Shown here in pieces: positions 26,513 to 35,110 of a DNA stretch of 64,000 nt; the first letter of the stretch is position 1, and every line of letters starts with the position of its first letter. This stretch comes from Streptomyces sp. NBC_01275. Lineage in GTDB: Bacteria > Actinomycetota > Actinomycetes > Streptomycetales > Streptomycetaceae. A program made the position numbers and the translations under genes. Below the pieces are notes generated by a model. It was not told the origin of the DNA, ran no database searches, and saw only the letters and a program-made list of their open reading frames with translations. The DNA lies in the NCBI RefSeq assembly GCF_026340655.1, contig NZ_JAPEOZ010000001.1:744001-808000 (forward strand), written 5' to 3'.

Positions 26513-26831
26513 GCCTGTGCCCCTTTCGCGTCGCACCTTGCACCCGGTACATGCGGCGCGACTAGGACACCCAAACAGCCCCATATACCGATTGACCTCT
26601 TAAAACATCCAGAAATCGATGTTTGATGCGGCCTCGCTCCCAGGACGCACGGCACCCAGGCAGCCCTTGCCAGTTCCCGAAGACCAAAAGCGCCGTAACC
26701 CACATGGAGGCACCAAGTCCTCCTGTCTTCAGGCGTCCACGGCAAGCCTGAGGTCACCGCCGACCAGCCGTCCGACTTCGCCGTGTCCGGGGCACACTCC
26801 GACGGGTGAAGACGGGTGGGCGACCACACTG
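26513..26831. other. Upstream region of the lectin gene, no other gene
   Basis: This region contains a local AT-richer patch at 26585-26620. No ORF with coherent content was found, though the right end may grade into decayed P450 sequence. Confidence 0.35.
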
Positions 26832-27655
26832 CCATCACCCCGATGCCCCGTCGGCTGCCCCGTACCCCCGCCCGCTCCCAGCCCGTCGGCGTCACGCCGC
26901 GGCCTGGCGGTCACGTCTGGCCGGGGCGCACCAGCCGGGCACCGACCCGGAAGCCGACCGGGCCGTGGCCGCACTGCGCCGCGTGATCGGGCAGGAGATC
27001 GACCAGCGGCGCACCGGAGAACAGGACCCCGGCGGGCTGTTGTCCACCCTGGTCCACTCCCGCGACCGCCAGAGCGGGGCCGGCATGTCGGATCGGGAAA
27101 TCTGTGACGAGATCCTGAACCTGTTCGTCGCCGGCACGGGCACCATGAGCGCCGCCCTCGCCTGGGCCTTCCACGAGACCGCCCGACACCCTGACGTCGA
27201 AGCACAGCTTCTGGCCGAGATCGACGCCGTGACCGGCCGAACCCAGGTCCACGCCGAGCACATCCCCCACCTGTCCTACACCCGGCAGGTCCTCAGCGAA
27301 GTCCTGCGCCGCCACCCCACCTGGCTCCTCATGCGACGCACCATCCAACCCGTCACCTTGGGCGACGTGCACCTGCCCACTGGCGCCCGCGTCTACCTCA
27401 GCCTCCACATCCTCCACCACGGCCCCAATCCTCTTCCCCGACCCCGACTCCTTCGACCCCGACCGCTGGCTCCCCCACCGCGTCACCCCCCAGCACACGA
27501 ACGCCTTCATCCCCTTCAGCGCAGGCAACCGCCGCTGTGCCGGAGACCACTACGCCTGGACACAGCTCACCCTCATGCTCACCAACGCCCTGGCCCAGTG
27601 GCGCATCCGCCCGGCAGACGACCGCCCAGTGCACTCCCGCGTCGGCACCGTAGAA
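26832..27655 (+). pseudogene. Cytochrome P450, 5' part, truncated, frameshifted and split by Tn3 element
   Basis: The C-terminal half of a P450 is readable: the I-helix region Phe-Val-Ala-Gly-Thr-Gly-Thr-Met, the Glu-x-x-Arg pair in Ser-Glu-Val-Leu-Arg-Arg-His, and the heme loop Phe-Ile-Pro-Phe-Ser-Ala-Gly-Asn-Arg-Arg-Cys-Ala-Gly with the cysteine ligand. The frame breaks near 27428, where one extra base separates His-His-Gly-Pro-Asn from Leu-Phe-Pro-Asp-Pro-Asp. The N-terminal ~200 residues are missing or unreadable. The Tn3 transposon inserts after the final strand; the last codons continue at 35111. The usual acidic-Thr pair in the I-helix is absent. Confidence 0.7.
27651..27655. repeat. 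Target-site duplication TAGAA (left)
   Basis: TAGAA directly flanks the left inverted repeat and recurs at 35106-35110 next to the right one. Five-base duplications are standard for Tn3-family insertion. Confidence 0.85.
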
Positions 27656-27701
27656 GGGGGATCGCCGAGGTAAGCCCAAAAGGGGCCACGGGATGATCTT
27701 G
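27656..27701 (+). repeat. Left terminal inverted repeat of Tn3 element
   Basis: 46 bp beginning GGGGGATCGCCGAGGTAAGC; matches the reverse complement of 35060-35105 at 45 of 46 positions (mismatch at position 35). Confidence 0.92.
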
Positions 27702-27714
27702 AAGTTCTAGTGAG

Positions 27715-28716
27715 TCACCGTACGTTCTGCGGCTGGGCCCGGGGGCCGGGAACCTCGCCAGTCTGGAGGGCGGCGAAGTCGGCGTGGGCCGCCTCGACCG
27801 CTTCGGGGTACGCCTCGCGCTTGGCGTGCTTGGCAAGTGCCCGGTAGACACTGGCGACGGACGGGCTCAGCCCTTTGCGCTTGCCGGTGGGGATGATCAG
27901 GTCGGGCTGGATCTGCTCGACGGACTCGCCGTTCGCCCTTCGCCGGAGCACGGTGTGGAGCATGTCGTCGGTGATGACCGGCGGCCGGCCGCCGTGCTTG
28001 CCCTTGCGGGCCGCGGTGTCGAGCCCCTCCAGCGTCGACTCGCGGATGTTCTCCCGCTCGGTCTCCGCCATCGCCGCGAAGAACGCGAACAGCAGCGGCG
28101 CCGCGCCGGTGGGGTCGTAGATGCCGGGCAGGGGCCCGGCGAGCATCTCCAGGACCAGGCCGTGGGCGGTGAGGTGATCGGCGAGCGCGGTGAGTTCGGC
28201 GGCGTCGCGGCCGAGCCGCTTCATCTCGTACACGGTGAAGATCACCCGGCAGTGCGGGGCGTGCGCCTTGATCTCCCGCGCGGTCTTCAGCGCCGCCTCG
28301 AACTGGGGGCGGACCCGTACCCGGGTGCTGATCTTCTCGCTGAAGATCTTGTCGCGGGGGATGCCGTGCGCGGTGAGCGCGTCGAGCTGGGAGCCGAGTT
28401 CCTGGCCGAGGGTCGAACAGCGGACGTAGCCGATGCGGATGTCCGCGCCCGGGGTGTCCGCGACGGCCGGAGCCGGGGGCGGGCTACCGGGCCGCCAGGG
28501 CTTGCCGGGGCTGCGGTCCGTGGGGGGCGGCACCCGCAGTGCCTTCTTCAGGCGGGGAACCTGGGTGAAGCGGCGGGTGTGGTAGGCGGAGGCGACCGCG
28601 CCGCCGCGGGAGCGGCACGGCGAGCCGGGCTGTGCGTCGCACTTCGGACAGGCGTGCTGCTCGATGTCGTCCGCATCCGACCGGCCGGACGGGGAGGGGT
28701 GCTGAGGGTCCGTCAT
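27715..28716 (-). CDS. tnpR: Serine recombinase/resolvase TnpR-like with N-terminal Cys/His motif
   Basis: The ATG at 28716 gives 333 residues. An N-terminal Cys-Pro-Lys-Cys...Cys-Arg...Tyr-His-Thr module (Cys23, Cys26, Cys34, His46) looks like the small zinc-binding motif seen in some Streptomyces proteins. The resolvase domain follows with Arg-Ile-Gly-Tyr-Val-Arg-Cys-Ser, where Ser101 is the likely nucleophile. Arg-Leu-Gly-Arg-Asp and a C-terminal helix-turn-helix (from about residue 250, Lys-Gly-Leu-Ser-Pro-Ser-Val-Ala-Ser-Val-Tyr-Arg) complete it. It resolves cointegrates at a res site, probably in the adjacent 28717-28889. It lies just inside the left inverted repeat. Confidence 0.85.
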   Translation of the reverse strand: MTDPQHPSPSGRSDADDIEQHACPKCDAQPGSPCRSRGGAVASAYHTRRFTQVPRLKKALRVPPPTDRSPGKPWRPGSPPPAPAVADTPGADIRIGYVRCSTLGQELGSQLDALTAHGIPRDKIFSEKISTRVRVRPQFEAALKTAREIKAHAPHCRVIFTVYEMKRLGRDAAELTALADHLTAHGLVLEMLAGPLPGIYDPTGAAPLLFAFFAAMAETERENIRESTLEGLDTAARKGKHGGRPPVITDDMLHTVLRRRANGESVEQIQPDLIIPTGKRKGLSPSVASVYRALAKHAKREAYPEAVEAAHADFAALQTGEVPGPRAQPQNVR

Positions 28717-28889
28717 GGGCCCGAATTTTCGCACAATGCAACTCTCAGAAGGGGGTCCGTCCCTCCTTTGGGTGAGAACGGGTTCTGCAAACCCGAACCA
28801 GTCTCGGCGGTCTCCGGCGGCCTGTTCTTGATCTTGCTCGGGCAAAGGACCGTTTGTGCGAGAACATCCATGATTCACGAGCGCCGCGG
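28717..28889. promoter_or_regulatory. Candidate res site upstream of tnpR
   Basis: The short space between tnpR and tetR contains TTTTCGCACAATGCA at 28727-28741, partly inverted relative to TTTGTGCGAGAAC at 28853-28865. Tn3-family res sites lie beside tnpR and contain such paired subsites. The assignment rests on position and these two related motifs only. Confidence 0.35.
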
Positions 28890-29480
28890 TCAGTTCGGTT
28901 GGCGTAGGCCGGCGACGAGGAGTGCGACCAGTCGGCGTGCGTCGTAGCGGGGGTCGCTCTCGGCGCCGATGCAGAGGTTTCCGATGCCGCGCATGAGGTG
29001 GTAGGCGTCGAGGCCGGAGTGGATCTCGCCGGAGGCGGCGGCAGCTTCGAGGAGCTGGGTGCACACCGGCAGGAGGCGTTCGAGGAAGTAGGCATGGAGC
29101 GCCTCGAAGCTGGTGCTGTCGCCCCGCATCGCGGCTGCGAGGCCGTGTTTGGTGACGAGGAAGTCGACGAAGAGGTCGACCCACCGCCCCAGGGCGGCAT
29201 AGGGAGTGGGGCCGACCGCCAGCAGGGTGGGGCCGGCTTCGGCGCAGGCGTCGATCTGGTGGCGGTAGACGGCGACGACGAGGTCCGCCCGGGTGGGGAA
29301 GTGGCGGTAGATCGTGGCCACCCCGACGCCAGCCTTGGCCGCGATGTCGCGTACCGGCGCCTCCACACCCGAGGTCACGAAGACCGCGGCGGCCGCGTCC
29401 AGCAGCGCCTGCTGGTTGCGCCGGGCGTCCTTGCGATTGGACCTGGCTGAGCTTCCCGGGCCCGGGCCGCCGTCGTTCAC
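28890..29480 (-). CDS. TetR-family regulator (transposon cargo)
   Basis: A 196-residue protein with an N-terminal helix-turn-helix: Leu-Leu-Asp-Ala-Ala-Ala-Ala-Val-Phe, then Ala-Pro-Val-Arg-Asp-Ile-Ala-Ala-Lys-Ala-Gly-Val-Gly-Val-Ala-Thr-Ile-Tyr-Arg-His. A helical ligand-binding domain follows, ending Leu-Leu-Val-Ala-Gly-Leu-Arg. It diverges from the two hydrolase genes, and the gap holds inverted repeats overlapping a promoter-like sequence, so it most likely represses the hydrolase operon and itself, with an unknown inducer. Confidence 0.88.
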   Translation of the reverse strand: MNDGGPGPGSSARSNRKDARRNQQALLDAAAAVFVTSGVEAPVRDIAAKAGVGVATIYRHFPTRADLVVAVYRHQIDACAEAGPTLLAVGPTPYAALGRWVDLFVDFLVTKHGLAAAMRGDSTSFEALHAYFLERLLPVCTQLLEAAAASGEIHSGLDAYHLMRGIGNLCIGAESDPRYDARRLVALLVAGLRQPN

Positions 29481-29505
29481 CGCAACACTCCTCCCATGGT
29501 CGAAC

Positions 29506-29556
29506 TTGCAAAACGGATCGACGTTCCGTATCTTATGCGAAACAAGGTTCCGTTTC
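29506..29556 (+). promoter_or_regulatory. Promoter with overlapping inverted repeats between tetR and hydrolases
   Basis: On the plus strand TTGCAA (29506-29511) and TATCTT (29529-29534) are separated by 17 bases, a good -35/-10 pair. The spacer contains ACGGA-N7-TCCGT (29513-29529), and GAAAC-N8-GTTTC lies just downstream (29539-29556). Operators overlapping a promoter beside a divergent tetR fit autorepression. Confidence 0.5.
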
Positions 29557-29766
29557 CCTCATGATGGCAGACCGGCAGTGCTGCGGCCAACTGCTGTCCT
29601 CAGCACGCTCCACCCGGGACCGGAACAGCCACCCGCCCGTCGCCACCCGGCGTCGATGTGGCTCCGCATGAGAAACGCTCCCCATCCGGCCCATGCCCGC
29701 GGCGTCGCCGCCCGCCGGGGCCCACCGAACCCAAGAGTGCGCACGCACCGAACGGAAGGCACCTCC

Positions 29767-30699
29767 ATGTCCGAATCCAAGACCGCGAACGCCCAACAGA
29801 TACCCGCCACGGTGGTATCAGCGCGGCCGGTCGTCCTGTCCGCCCCGGGCCGCGGTGACGACCTCCAGGTCCGCGTGTCCGCCCCCGCGACCGGCACCGG
29901 CCTGCCCGTCATCGTCTTCTCGCACGGCTTCGGCTGGTCGATGGACGGCTACGCCCCGCTGGCCGACTTCTGGGCCGCCCACGGCTTCATGGTCGTCCAG
30001 CCCACCCACCTCGACTCCAGGACCCTGGGCATCCCCGCCGAAGACCCCCGCACCCCGCGGATCTGGCGCCTGCGCATCGAGGACCTCACCCGCGTCCTGG
30101 ACGGACTCGACGTCCTGGAAGCCTCCGTGCCGGGCCTGGCCGGGCGCCTGGACCGTGACGGCGTCGCCGTGGCTGGCCACTCCTGGGGAGCCCAGTCGGC
30201 GAGCACGCTGCTGGGCGCGCGTGTCCTCGACTCTGATGGCAAGCCGGGTGAGGACATGTCCGACCCCCGGGTCAAGGCGGGCGTGCTGCTGTCCCTGACC
30301 GGCTTGGGCGACGACCTGGTCCCGTTCGCCGCCGAGCACTTCCCCTTCATGAAGCCGTCCTTCGACACCATGACCACCCCGGCCCTCATCGTCGCCGGGG
30401 ACAAGGACCAGTCCCCCCTGTCCACCCGCGGACCGGACTGGTTCACCGACCCCTACACCTACAGCCCCGGCAGCAAGAGCCTGCTCACTTTGTTCGACGC
30501 CGAGCACTCCCTCGGTGGCATCCCAGGACACGAGGTCGCCGAGACGACCGACGCCAGCCCCGCACGCGTCGCCCTGATCCAGCAGCTCACCACGGCCTAC
30601 CTGCGCAGCGCCCTGTACGGCGAGGCCGCCGCCTGGAAGGCGGCGGCCACCGCACTGGAGGAGGACCCCAACCCGCTCGGCACGCTGCAGAGCAAGTAA
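29767..30699 (+). CDS. Alpha/beta hydrolase, chlorophyllase/PAF-acetylhydrolase-like, paralogue 1
   Basis: The 310-residue protein has the oxyanion-loop motif Phe-Ser-His-Gly-Phe-Gly, the nucleophile elbow Gly-His-Ser-Trp-Gly (Ser139), a strand with Ile-Val-Ala-Gly-Asp-Lys-Asp (likely acid) and Asp-Ala-Glu-His-Ser-Leu-Gly-Gly with catalytic His247. There is no signal peptide. It is followed by a paralogue after 76 bases with a hairpin between. These enzymes hydrolyse esters or lactones; the substrate is unknown. Carried by the Tn3 element under a TetR regulator, it may confer detoxification of an ester compound. Confidence 0.85.
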   Translation: MSESKTANAQQIPATVVSARPVVLSAPGRGDDLQVRVSAPATGTGLPVIVFSHGFGWSMDGYAPLADFWAAHGFMVVQPTHLDSRTLGIPAEDPRTPRIWRLRIEDLTRVLDGLDVLEASVPGLAGRLDRDGVAVAGHSWGAQSASTLLGARVLDSDGKPGEDMSDPRVKAGVLLSLTGLGDDLVPFAAEHFPFMKPSFDTMTTPALIVAGDKDQSPLSTRGPDWFTDPYTYSPGSKSLLTLFDAEHSLGGIPGHEVAETTDASPARVALIQQLTTAYLRSALYGEAAAWKAAATALEEDPNPLGTLQSK

Positions 30700-30720
30700 C
30701 GCGCCCGAGCACTCGCCTCC

Positions 30721-30748
30721 CGCCGCCCGGCCTCTGCCGGGCGGCGGC
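30721..30748 (+). terminator. Intercistronic hairpin
   Basis: CCGCCGCCCGGC, a 4-base loop, then GCCGGGCGGCGG: a perfect 12-bp stem without T-tract. It lies between the two hydrolase genes and may attenuate or stabilise the transcript rather than end it. Confidence 0.6.
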
Positions 30749-30775
30749 ACACGCAGCAGAAAGGAACCAGCCCTC

Positions 30776-31723
30776 ATGAGCGCGTCCACCGTCGGCCCGC
30801 CCGCTCCGGTCCTGTCGTACAGCCCGGTGGTCCTGTCCGTGCCCGGACGGCCCGTCGTCCTCCAGGTTCGCGTCACGGCACCCGCGACCGGGACCGGCCT
30901 GCCCGTGATCCTCCTCTCCCACGGCCACGGCCCCTCGAACAACCTCTCCTCCCTGAACGGCTACGGACCGATCGTCAACCTCTGGGCGGCCCTCGGCTTC
31001 GTCGTCATCCAGCCCACCCACCTCAACTCCAGGACCCTGGGCCACGTGCTGGCCGATGTCCCGGGCGCCCCCTTCTTCTGGCGCTCGCGGACCGAGGACA
31101 TGACGTACATCCTCGACCGGCTCGACGTGATTGAGAAGGCCGTGCCGCTGCTCGCCAGCCGGATCGACCACAGCAAGGTCGCCGTCGCCGGACACTCCCT
31201 CGGCGGCTTCACCGCGAGCCAGCTGCTGGGCGCCCGGATCACCGACCCCGACACCGGGCAGGAGGCGAACCTCATCGAGCCTCGCATCAAGGCGGGCGTG
31301 CTGCTCGCCGCGCCCGGCAGAGGCGGCAAGGTCCTGACCGGGTTCATGGCCGAGAAGACGCCGTTCTTCCGGACCACGGACTTCTCCGCGATGACCACAC
31401 CCGCGCTGGTCATCGCGGGCGACAAGGACGACTCCCGGCACTTCACCGACATGGGCCCGGCCTGGCACACCGACCCCTACACACTCGCCCCCGGCCCCAA
31501 GACCCTGCTCACCCTGTTCGGCGCGGAACACGGACTCGGTGGGCTCGCTGGGTACGACGCCGCCGAGACCACCGACGAGAACCCCGGCCTGGTCGCGGCG
31601 CTCGCGCAGCTCACCGCGGCCTACCTCCACAGCCGGCTCCACCCCGGCGACACCGCGTGGCAGACAGCGTGCGAGGCGCTGGCAACCGGACCCGGACCCG
31701 TCGGACGCGTCGAAACCAAGTAG
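30776..31723 (+). CDS. Alpha/beta hydrolase, paralogue 2
   Basis: A 315-residue paralogue of the preceding hydrolase, with Leu-Ser-His-Gly-His-Gly, nucleophile Gly-His-Ser-Leu-Gly (Ser141), Ile-Ala-Gly-Asp-Lys-Asp-Asp and Ala-Glu-His-Gly-Leu-Gly-Gly. It starts at ATG after AAAGGA. The two copies share the order Pro-Thr-His-Leu-x-Ser-Arg-Thr-Leu-Gly and near-identical C-terminal layouts, but differ enough to suggest separated substrate ranges. It ends 33 bases from the converging tnpA stop. Confidence 0.85.
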   Translation: MSASTVGPPAPVLSYSPVVLSVPGRPVVLQVRVTAPATGTGLPVILLSHGHGPSNNLSSLNGYGPIVNLWAALGFVVIQPTHLNSRTLGHVLADVPGAPFFWRSRTEDMTYILDRLDVIEKAVPLLASRIDHSKVAVAGHSLGGFTASQLLGARITDPDTGQEANLIEPRIKAGVLLAAPGRGGKVLTGFMAEKTPFFRTTDFSAMTTPALVIAGDKDDSRHFTDMGPAWHTDPYTLAPGPKTLLTLFGAEHGLGGLAGYDAAETTDENPGLVAALAQLTAAYLHSRLHPGDTAWQTACEALATGPGPVGRVETK

Positions 31724-31756
31724 TGCGTCCGTCGCCTGGCTGACCCCGCTCCGCGG

Positions 31757-34700
31757 TCAGGCCGCCTGGCCGTAGCCGTCCGCACTCTCCGGGTGGTCGC
31801 CGCGGAGTGGGCTGAAGTCGACGTCGAGGTGCGGGTCGTACGCGTCGGGCTGGATGCCGAGTTCGTGGGTGGAGTACTCGCCGAACCGTTTGATGTGCTC
31901 GGTCAGGTACGTCGAGATGTGCGCCAGGTCCTCGGGGTCGATCTCCCATCCCTCCTCCAGCAGCTGGCGGACGATCTCGGCGATGTCCAGGGCGTTGTGG
32001 AAGATGACGGCGTTGGTCAGCAAGGCGTTGAACTTCATCGCCTTCTCCTGCTCGACAGGGTCGTTGTCGGCGATGACGCCCCGGTTGCCGAAGCCGACCC
32101 ACTGGGAGAACCGGTTGAACGACTCCACCTTGTTCGTCGCCGCCGTCACCCGCCGGCGCAGCGGCGCGTCCGTCAGATAGCGCAGCAGCTGCACGGTGCG
32201 TATCGCGCGCCCGACCTCGCGGAACGCGGTGTAGGTGGCGTTCTTGTGGGAGCCGGAGCGCAGCCGCTTCAGCAGCGTCGCCGAGGAGATGACGCCCTCG
32301 CGGACGGAGACGGCCACCCGCATCAGGTGCCGGAACTGGGACTCGATCAGGTCGAAGTCGATGACGTTCTTCCCGGCCTCGCCGAACAGGGCGTCGATGT
32401 GCACGTACTCGGTGGTCTTGGACGGCCGGTAGAAGACCAGGCCCTTCCAGTTCCTGATCCTGGGCATCAGGTCGAAGCCCAGCAGGTGCGCGAGGGTGAA
32501 GACAGGCAGCGACTGGCCCTGGGTGTCGGCGTGCACGGTGGCGGGCTTGACCTCGGAGGCGTTCTTGAGCAGGCCCTCGATGATGTAGACGGCCTCCCAC
32601 ACCCCGCACGGGATGAAGTGCGTGAACAGCGCGATGTAGGTGTCCGAGATGTGATGGTAGGCGATGCCGCCCGGCTTGCCGTACCTGACGGACGTCTCGG
32701 CGAGCAGGTAGTCGAGGTAGGTGTCCATGTGCGTGCCGTCCGCCGCGACGGCCGTGCCGTCGCCCCACGCCTGCGAGATGTCCAGGCGGGCATGGGCGTT
32801 GACCAGGTCGGCAATCGCCTCGTTGAGCAGCACGAGGGAGAAGTGCCGGTTCGCCACGTACGCCAGCTCGTGCCCGCTCACGCCCGGGATGTGCCGGGCC
32901 GCCTCGTACGGGCCCATGTTGGTGCCCTTGACGAAGGTGGTGAGCACGTACCGGCCGAAGGGGTCGGCGAGCTTCGGGTCGTGGCCCGAGGGCGGGCCGA
33001 AGCGGCGCCACCACTCCACCCAGTACGCGGTCCGCGCGCAGATGCCGATCAGTGTGCGCTCCGGCATGCGCGCCTTGACCTCCTGCTCCAGCCGCTTCGC
33101 CGACGGCCGCTGTCCCTCCGAGCGGTGCGCCTTGAGTGACGGGATGCCGGTGGACGGGTCGATCACCAGGCTCTCGTTGTCCGGGTACCCGGCGTCGGCC
33201 GCCGCGGCGGCGGCCCGCAGCCGGTCCTCCAGCTGGCGGCGGAAGACCCCGGCGTCGAAGCCGGCGGTCTCGCCCTCGTCCTCGGCGAGCCCGATCTCCA
33301 CCAGGTAGGCGGGCAGCTTCTCCTCGACGACCTCCCACGCGAGCAGCTGCTTGGACCAGTCGCCGTACTCCTCCGATCCGGCCACCGCCACGTCCCCGGT
33401 GCGCAGTTCCTCGGCGAGGTAGGTGAACACCATCGCCTCGAAGTGCCGGCGCATGAACTGTCCCGGCCGTGTCCGGTCGAGAACGGCCTTCTGCCAGTTC
33501 TGCGTGGCGAAGGAGATGTCGACCACGCGGCCGTCCTCCCCGACGGCGCTGATGTACTCGCCGCGGGCCGCCTGGTTGCGGCGGGCGTGCGCGAGCGCGG
33601 CCAGCACGGTGCGGTCCTCCGAGGTCGCGGCGAACTCCAGCTTCCCGGCCAGGTCGAACATCAGGGCCCGGTCCCGGCCGATCTGCCCGTACAGCAGCAC
33701 TTCCCAGAAGTTGCCGTGGTGGGCGGAGACCTTCTCGATCTGCTCGTACTCCCGGGCGAACCCGCCGAACCCCTCCACCACCCTGGGCACTGTGACCAGC
33801 CCTCCGGCCTGCACCGTCATGGCCTTCAGGAAGGCGAGCACCGCCGGGGAGACCTTCCCCTCCAGCCGCCGCGCGACCTCGTCGGCCGGCGCCTGCTCGT
33901 CCAGGCCCTGAAGCGCAGTGACTGTATCGGCGGTCATCGCGGCGGCCTTCGCCAGCGCCTCCTGGGCCGGGCCGCCGTCGTCGAGGTGCTTGAGTACCGT
34001 GCGGTAGTTGCCGATCAGCGTCTCGGTCATTTCCCGCTCGGCAAGCCGCAGCGCCTCCAGCTCCTCCTTCGCCCTCTTCGTCTTCGACCCGACCCGCTTG
34101 CAGAACATCAGCGCCAGCTCGTCGCGCACCCGCATCCGTGCCTTGTGCACCAGGCACGCCACCATCGCGACCCGCTTGACCGGCGTGTACGCCTTCAGCT
34201 CGGACGCGTCCGCCGCATCCGCCTCCCCGGCGAAGTCCGTGACCTTCCGCGGCGCCACCCCGTCCGTCCACACCCCGGAATCGCCCAGGGAGTCCAGCCA
34301 CTCCAACTGCGCGATCAGCCGCTTGAAGTGCGACCACGTCGGAGACTGCGCGAACTTCTTCAGCCGGTTGTACTGCGTGGTGCCGTCCGCGTCGCGCTCC
34401 TCCAGGAGCCGCAGCAGCCCCGCCCGTTCCACCGCGCTCATCCGGTCGTGGATGCCCGCGCAGATCGACGCGTTGACCTCCTTGCGGACGGTCGAGGCCA
34501 TCGTGTCCAGGGTGGAGAACGCCAGCAGCTCCAGCCCGGCCCCCACGACCTTCTCCAGCGCGATGTTGATCAGATCCGCCGGGCCGTTCTTCGCCGCGGC
34601 CTCGCTGCGGATCGACGCCTCGGCGATCCTCCGGGCCTCGGCCTGGTCGTAGACCACGCCCACCCGCTGCCGCACCAGGCCCCGGTGGTTCTTCGCGGTC

Positions 34701-35011
34701 TTCACCGCCTGGTACAGCGGCAGCGTGCCCTCCGGTAGCTCCACCGCCCGCCGCACGAAGTCCACCACCATCTCCGGGACGTCCTCCAGCCTGGGGAAAC
34801 ACCCCATCCGCTGGTAGGACTTCAGCAGCAGCGCCAGCAGATGCTCGTCGCAGTCCGTGGCCCCCGACGCCCACGCGACCTCATCGCGTGTCGGCGAGAA
34901 GAACAGATGCAGCTCATGCGCGGTGATCAGCCGCTTGAACCGCGGATACGCGGTCCGCTCGATCGAGGTCACAAGTCCCGCCCCGACCCCAGACGACAAG
35001 CCCAACATCAC
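31757..35011 (-). CDS. tnpA: Tn3-family transposase TnpA
   Basis: The 1,084-residue protein (or 1,071 from GTG 34972) has the Tn3 N-terminal domain (Thr-Ala-Tyr-Pro-Arg-Phe-Lys-Arg). The C-terminal catalytic domain has Trp-Gly-Asp-Gly-Thr for the first Asp, Val-His-Ala-Asp-Thr-Gln-Gly for the second, and Asn-Lys-Val-Glu-Ser-Phe-Asn-Arg for the Glu. It is full length with no frameshift. It acts on the 46-bp inverted repeats, whose right copy begins 49 bases upstream of the start, and performs replicative transposition resolved by TnpR. Confidence 0.95.
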   Translation of the reverse strand: MMLGLSSGVGAGLVTSIERTAYPRFKRLITAHELHLFFSPTRDEVAWASGATDCDEHLLALLLKSYQRMGCFPRLEDVPEMVVDFVRRAVELPEGTLPLYQAVKTAKNHRGLVRQRVGVVYDQAEARRIAEASIRSEAAAKNGPADLINIALEKVVGAGLELLAFSTLDTMASTVRKEVNASICAGIHDRMSAVERAGLLRLLEERDADGTTQYNRLKKFAQSPTWSHFKRLIAQLEWLDSLGDSGVWTDGVAPRKVTDFAGEADAADASELKAYTPVKRVAMVACLVHKARMRVRDELALMFCKRVGSKTKRAKEELEALRLAEREMTETLIGNYRTVLKHLDDGGPAQEALAKAAAMTADTVTALQGLDEQAPADEVARRLEGKVSPAVLAFLKAMTVQAGGLVTVPRVVEGFGGFAREYEQIEKVSAHHGNFWEVLLYGQIGRDRALMFDLAGKLEFAATSEDRTVLAALAHARRNQAARGEYISAVGEDGRVVDISFATQNWQKAVLDRTRPGQFMRRHFEAMVFTYLAEELRTGDVAVAGSEEYGDWSKQLLAWEVVEEKLPAYLVEIGLAEDEGETAGFDAGVFRRQLEDRLRAAAAAADAGYPDNESLVIDPSTGIPSLKAHRSEGQRPSAKRLEQEVKARMPERTLIGICARTAYWVEWWRRFGPPSGHDPKLADPFGRYVLTTFVKGTNMGPYEAARHIPGVSGHELAYVANRHFSLVLLNEAIADLVNAHARLDISQAWGDGTAVAADGTHMDTYLDYLLAETSVRYGKPGGIAYHHISDTYIALFTHFIPCGVWEAVYIIEGLLKNASEVKPATVHADTQGQSLPVFTLAHLLGFDLMPRIRNWKGLVFYRPSKTTEYVHIDALFGEAGKNVIDFDLIESQFRHLMRVAVSVREGVISSATLLKRLRSGSHKNATYTAFREVGRAIRTVQLLRYLTDAPLRRRVTAATNKVESFNRFSQWVGFGNRGVIADNDPVEQEKAMKFNALLTNAVIFHNALDIAEIVRQLLEEGWEIDPEDLAHISTYLTEHIKRFGEYSTHELGIQPDAYDPHLDVDFSPLRGDHPESADGYGQAA

Positions 35012-35059
35012 ACCAACGAGGCGGAGCCGAACAGGTGACGGGTTGCGGCCTCAACGAAC

Positions 35060-35105
35060 CAAGATCATCCTGTGGCCCCTTTTGGGCTTACCTCGGCGAT
35101 CCCCC
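35060..35105 (-). repeat. Right terminal inverted repeat of Tn3 element
   Basis: Reverse complement of 27656-27701 with one mismatch; ends CCCCC at 35101-35105, followed by the second TAGAA. Confidence 0.92.
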
Positions 35106-35110
35106 TAGAA
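35106..35110. repeat. Target-site duplication TAGAA (right)
   Basis: Second copy of the 5-base target sequence; see 27651-27655. Confidence 0.85.

Larger units (their letters stand above)
27656..35105. mobile_element. Complete Tn3-family transposon with TetR and two hydrolase cargo genes
   Basis: The 7,450-bp element is bounded by 46-bp inverted repeats with one mismatch, starting GGGGG, and flanked by TAGAA duplications. It encodes a serine recombinase at the left end (27715-28716), a TetR regulator (28890-29480), two paralogous alpha/beta hydrolases (29767-30699, 30776-31723) and a full-length TnpA (31757-35011). All five genes are intact. It sits in a P450 pseudogene, and removing it with one TAGAA rejoins that reading frame. 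The intact ends, duplication and genes indicate a fairly recent insertion and probable mobility. Confidence 0.93.

Noticed and set aside
31611..34874. A second 1087-residue ORF over the transposase gene
   Set aside because: Gly/Arg-rich shadow frame of tnpA without motifs.
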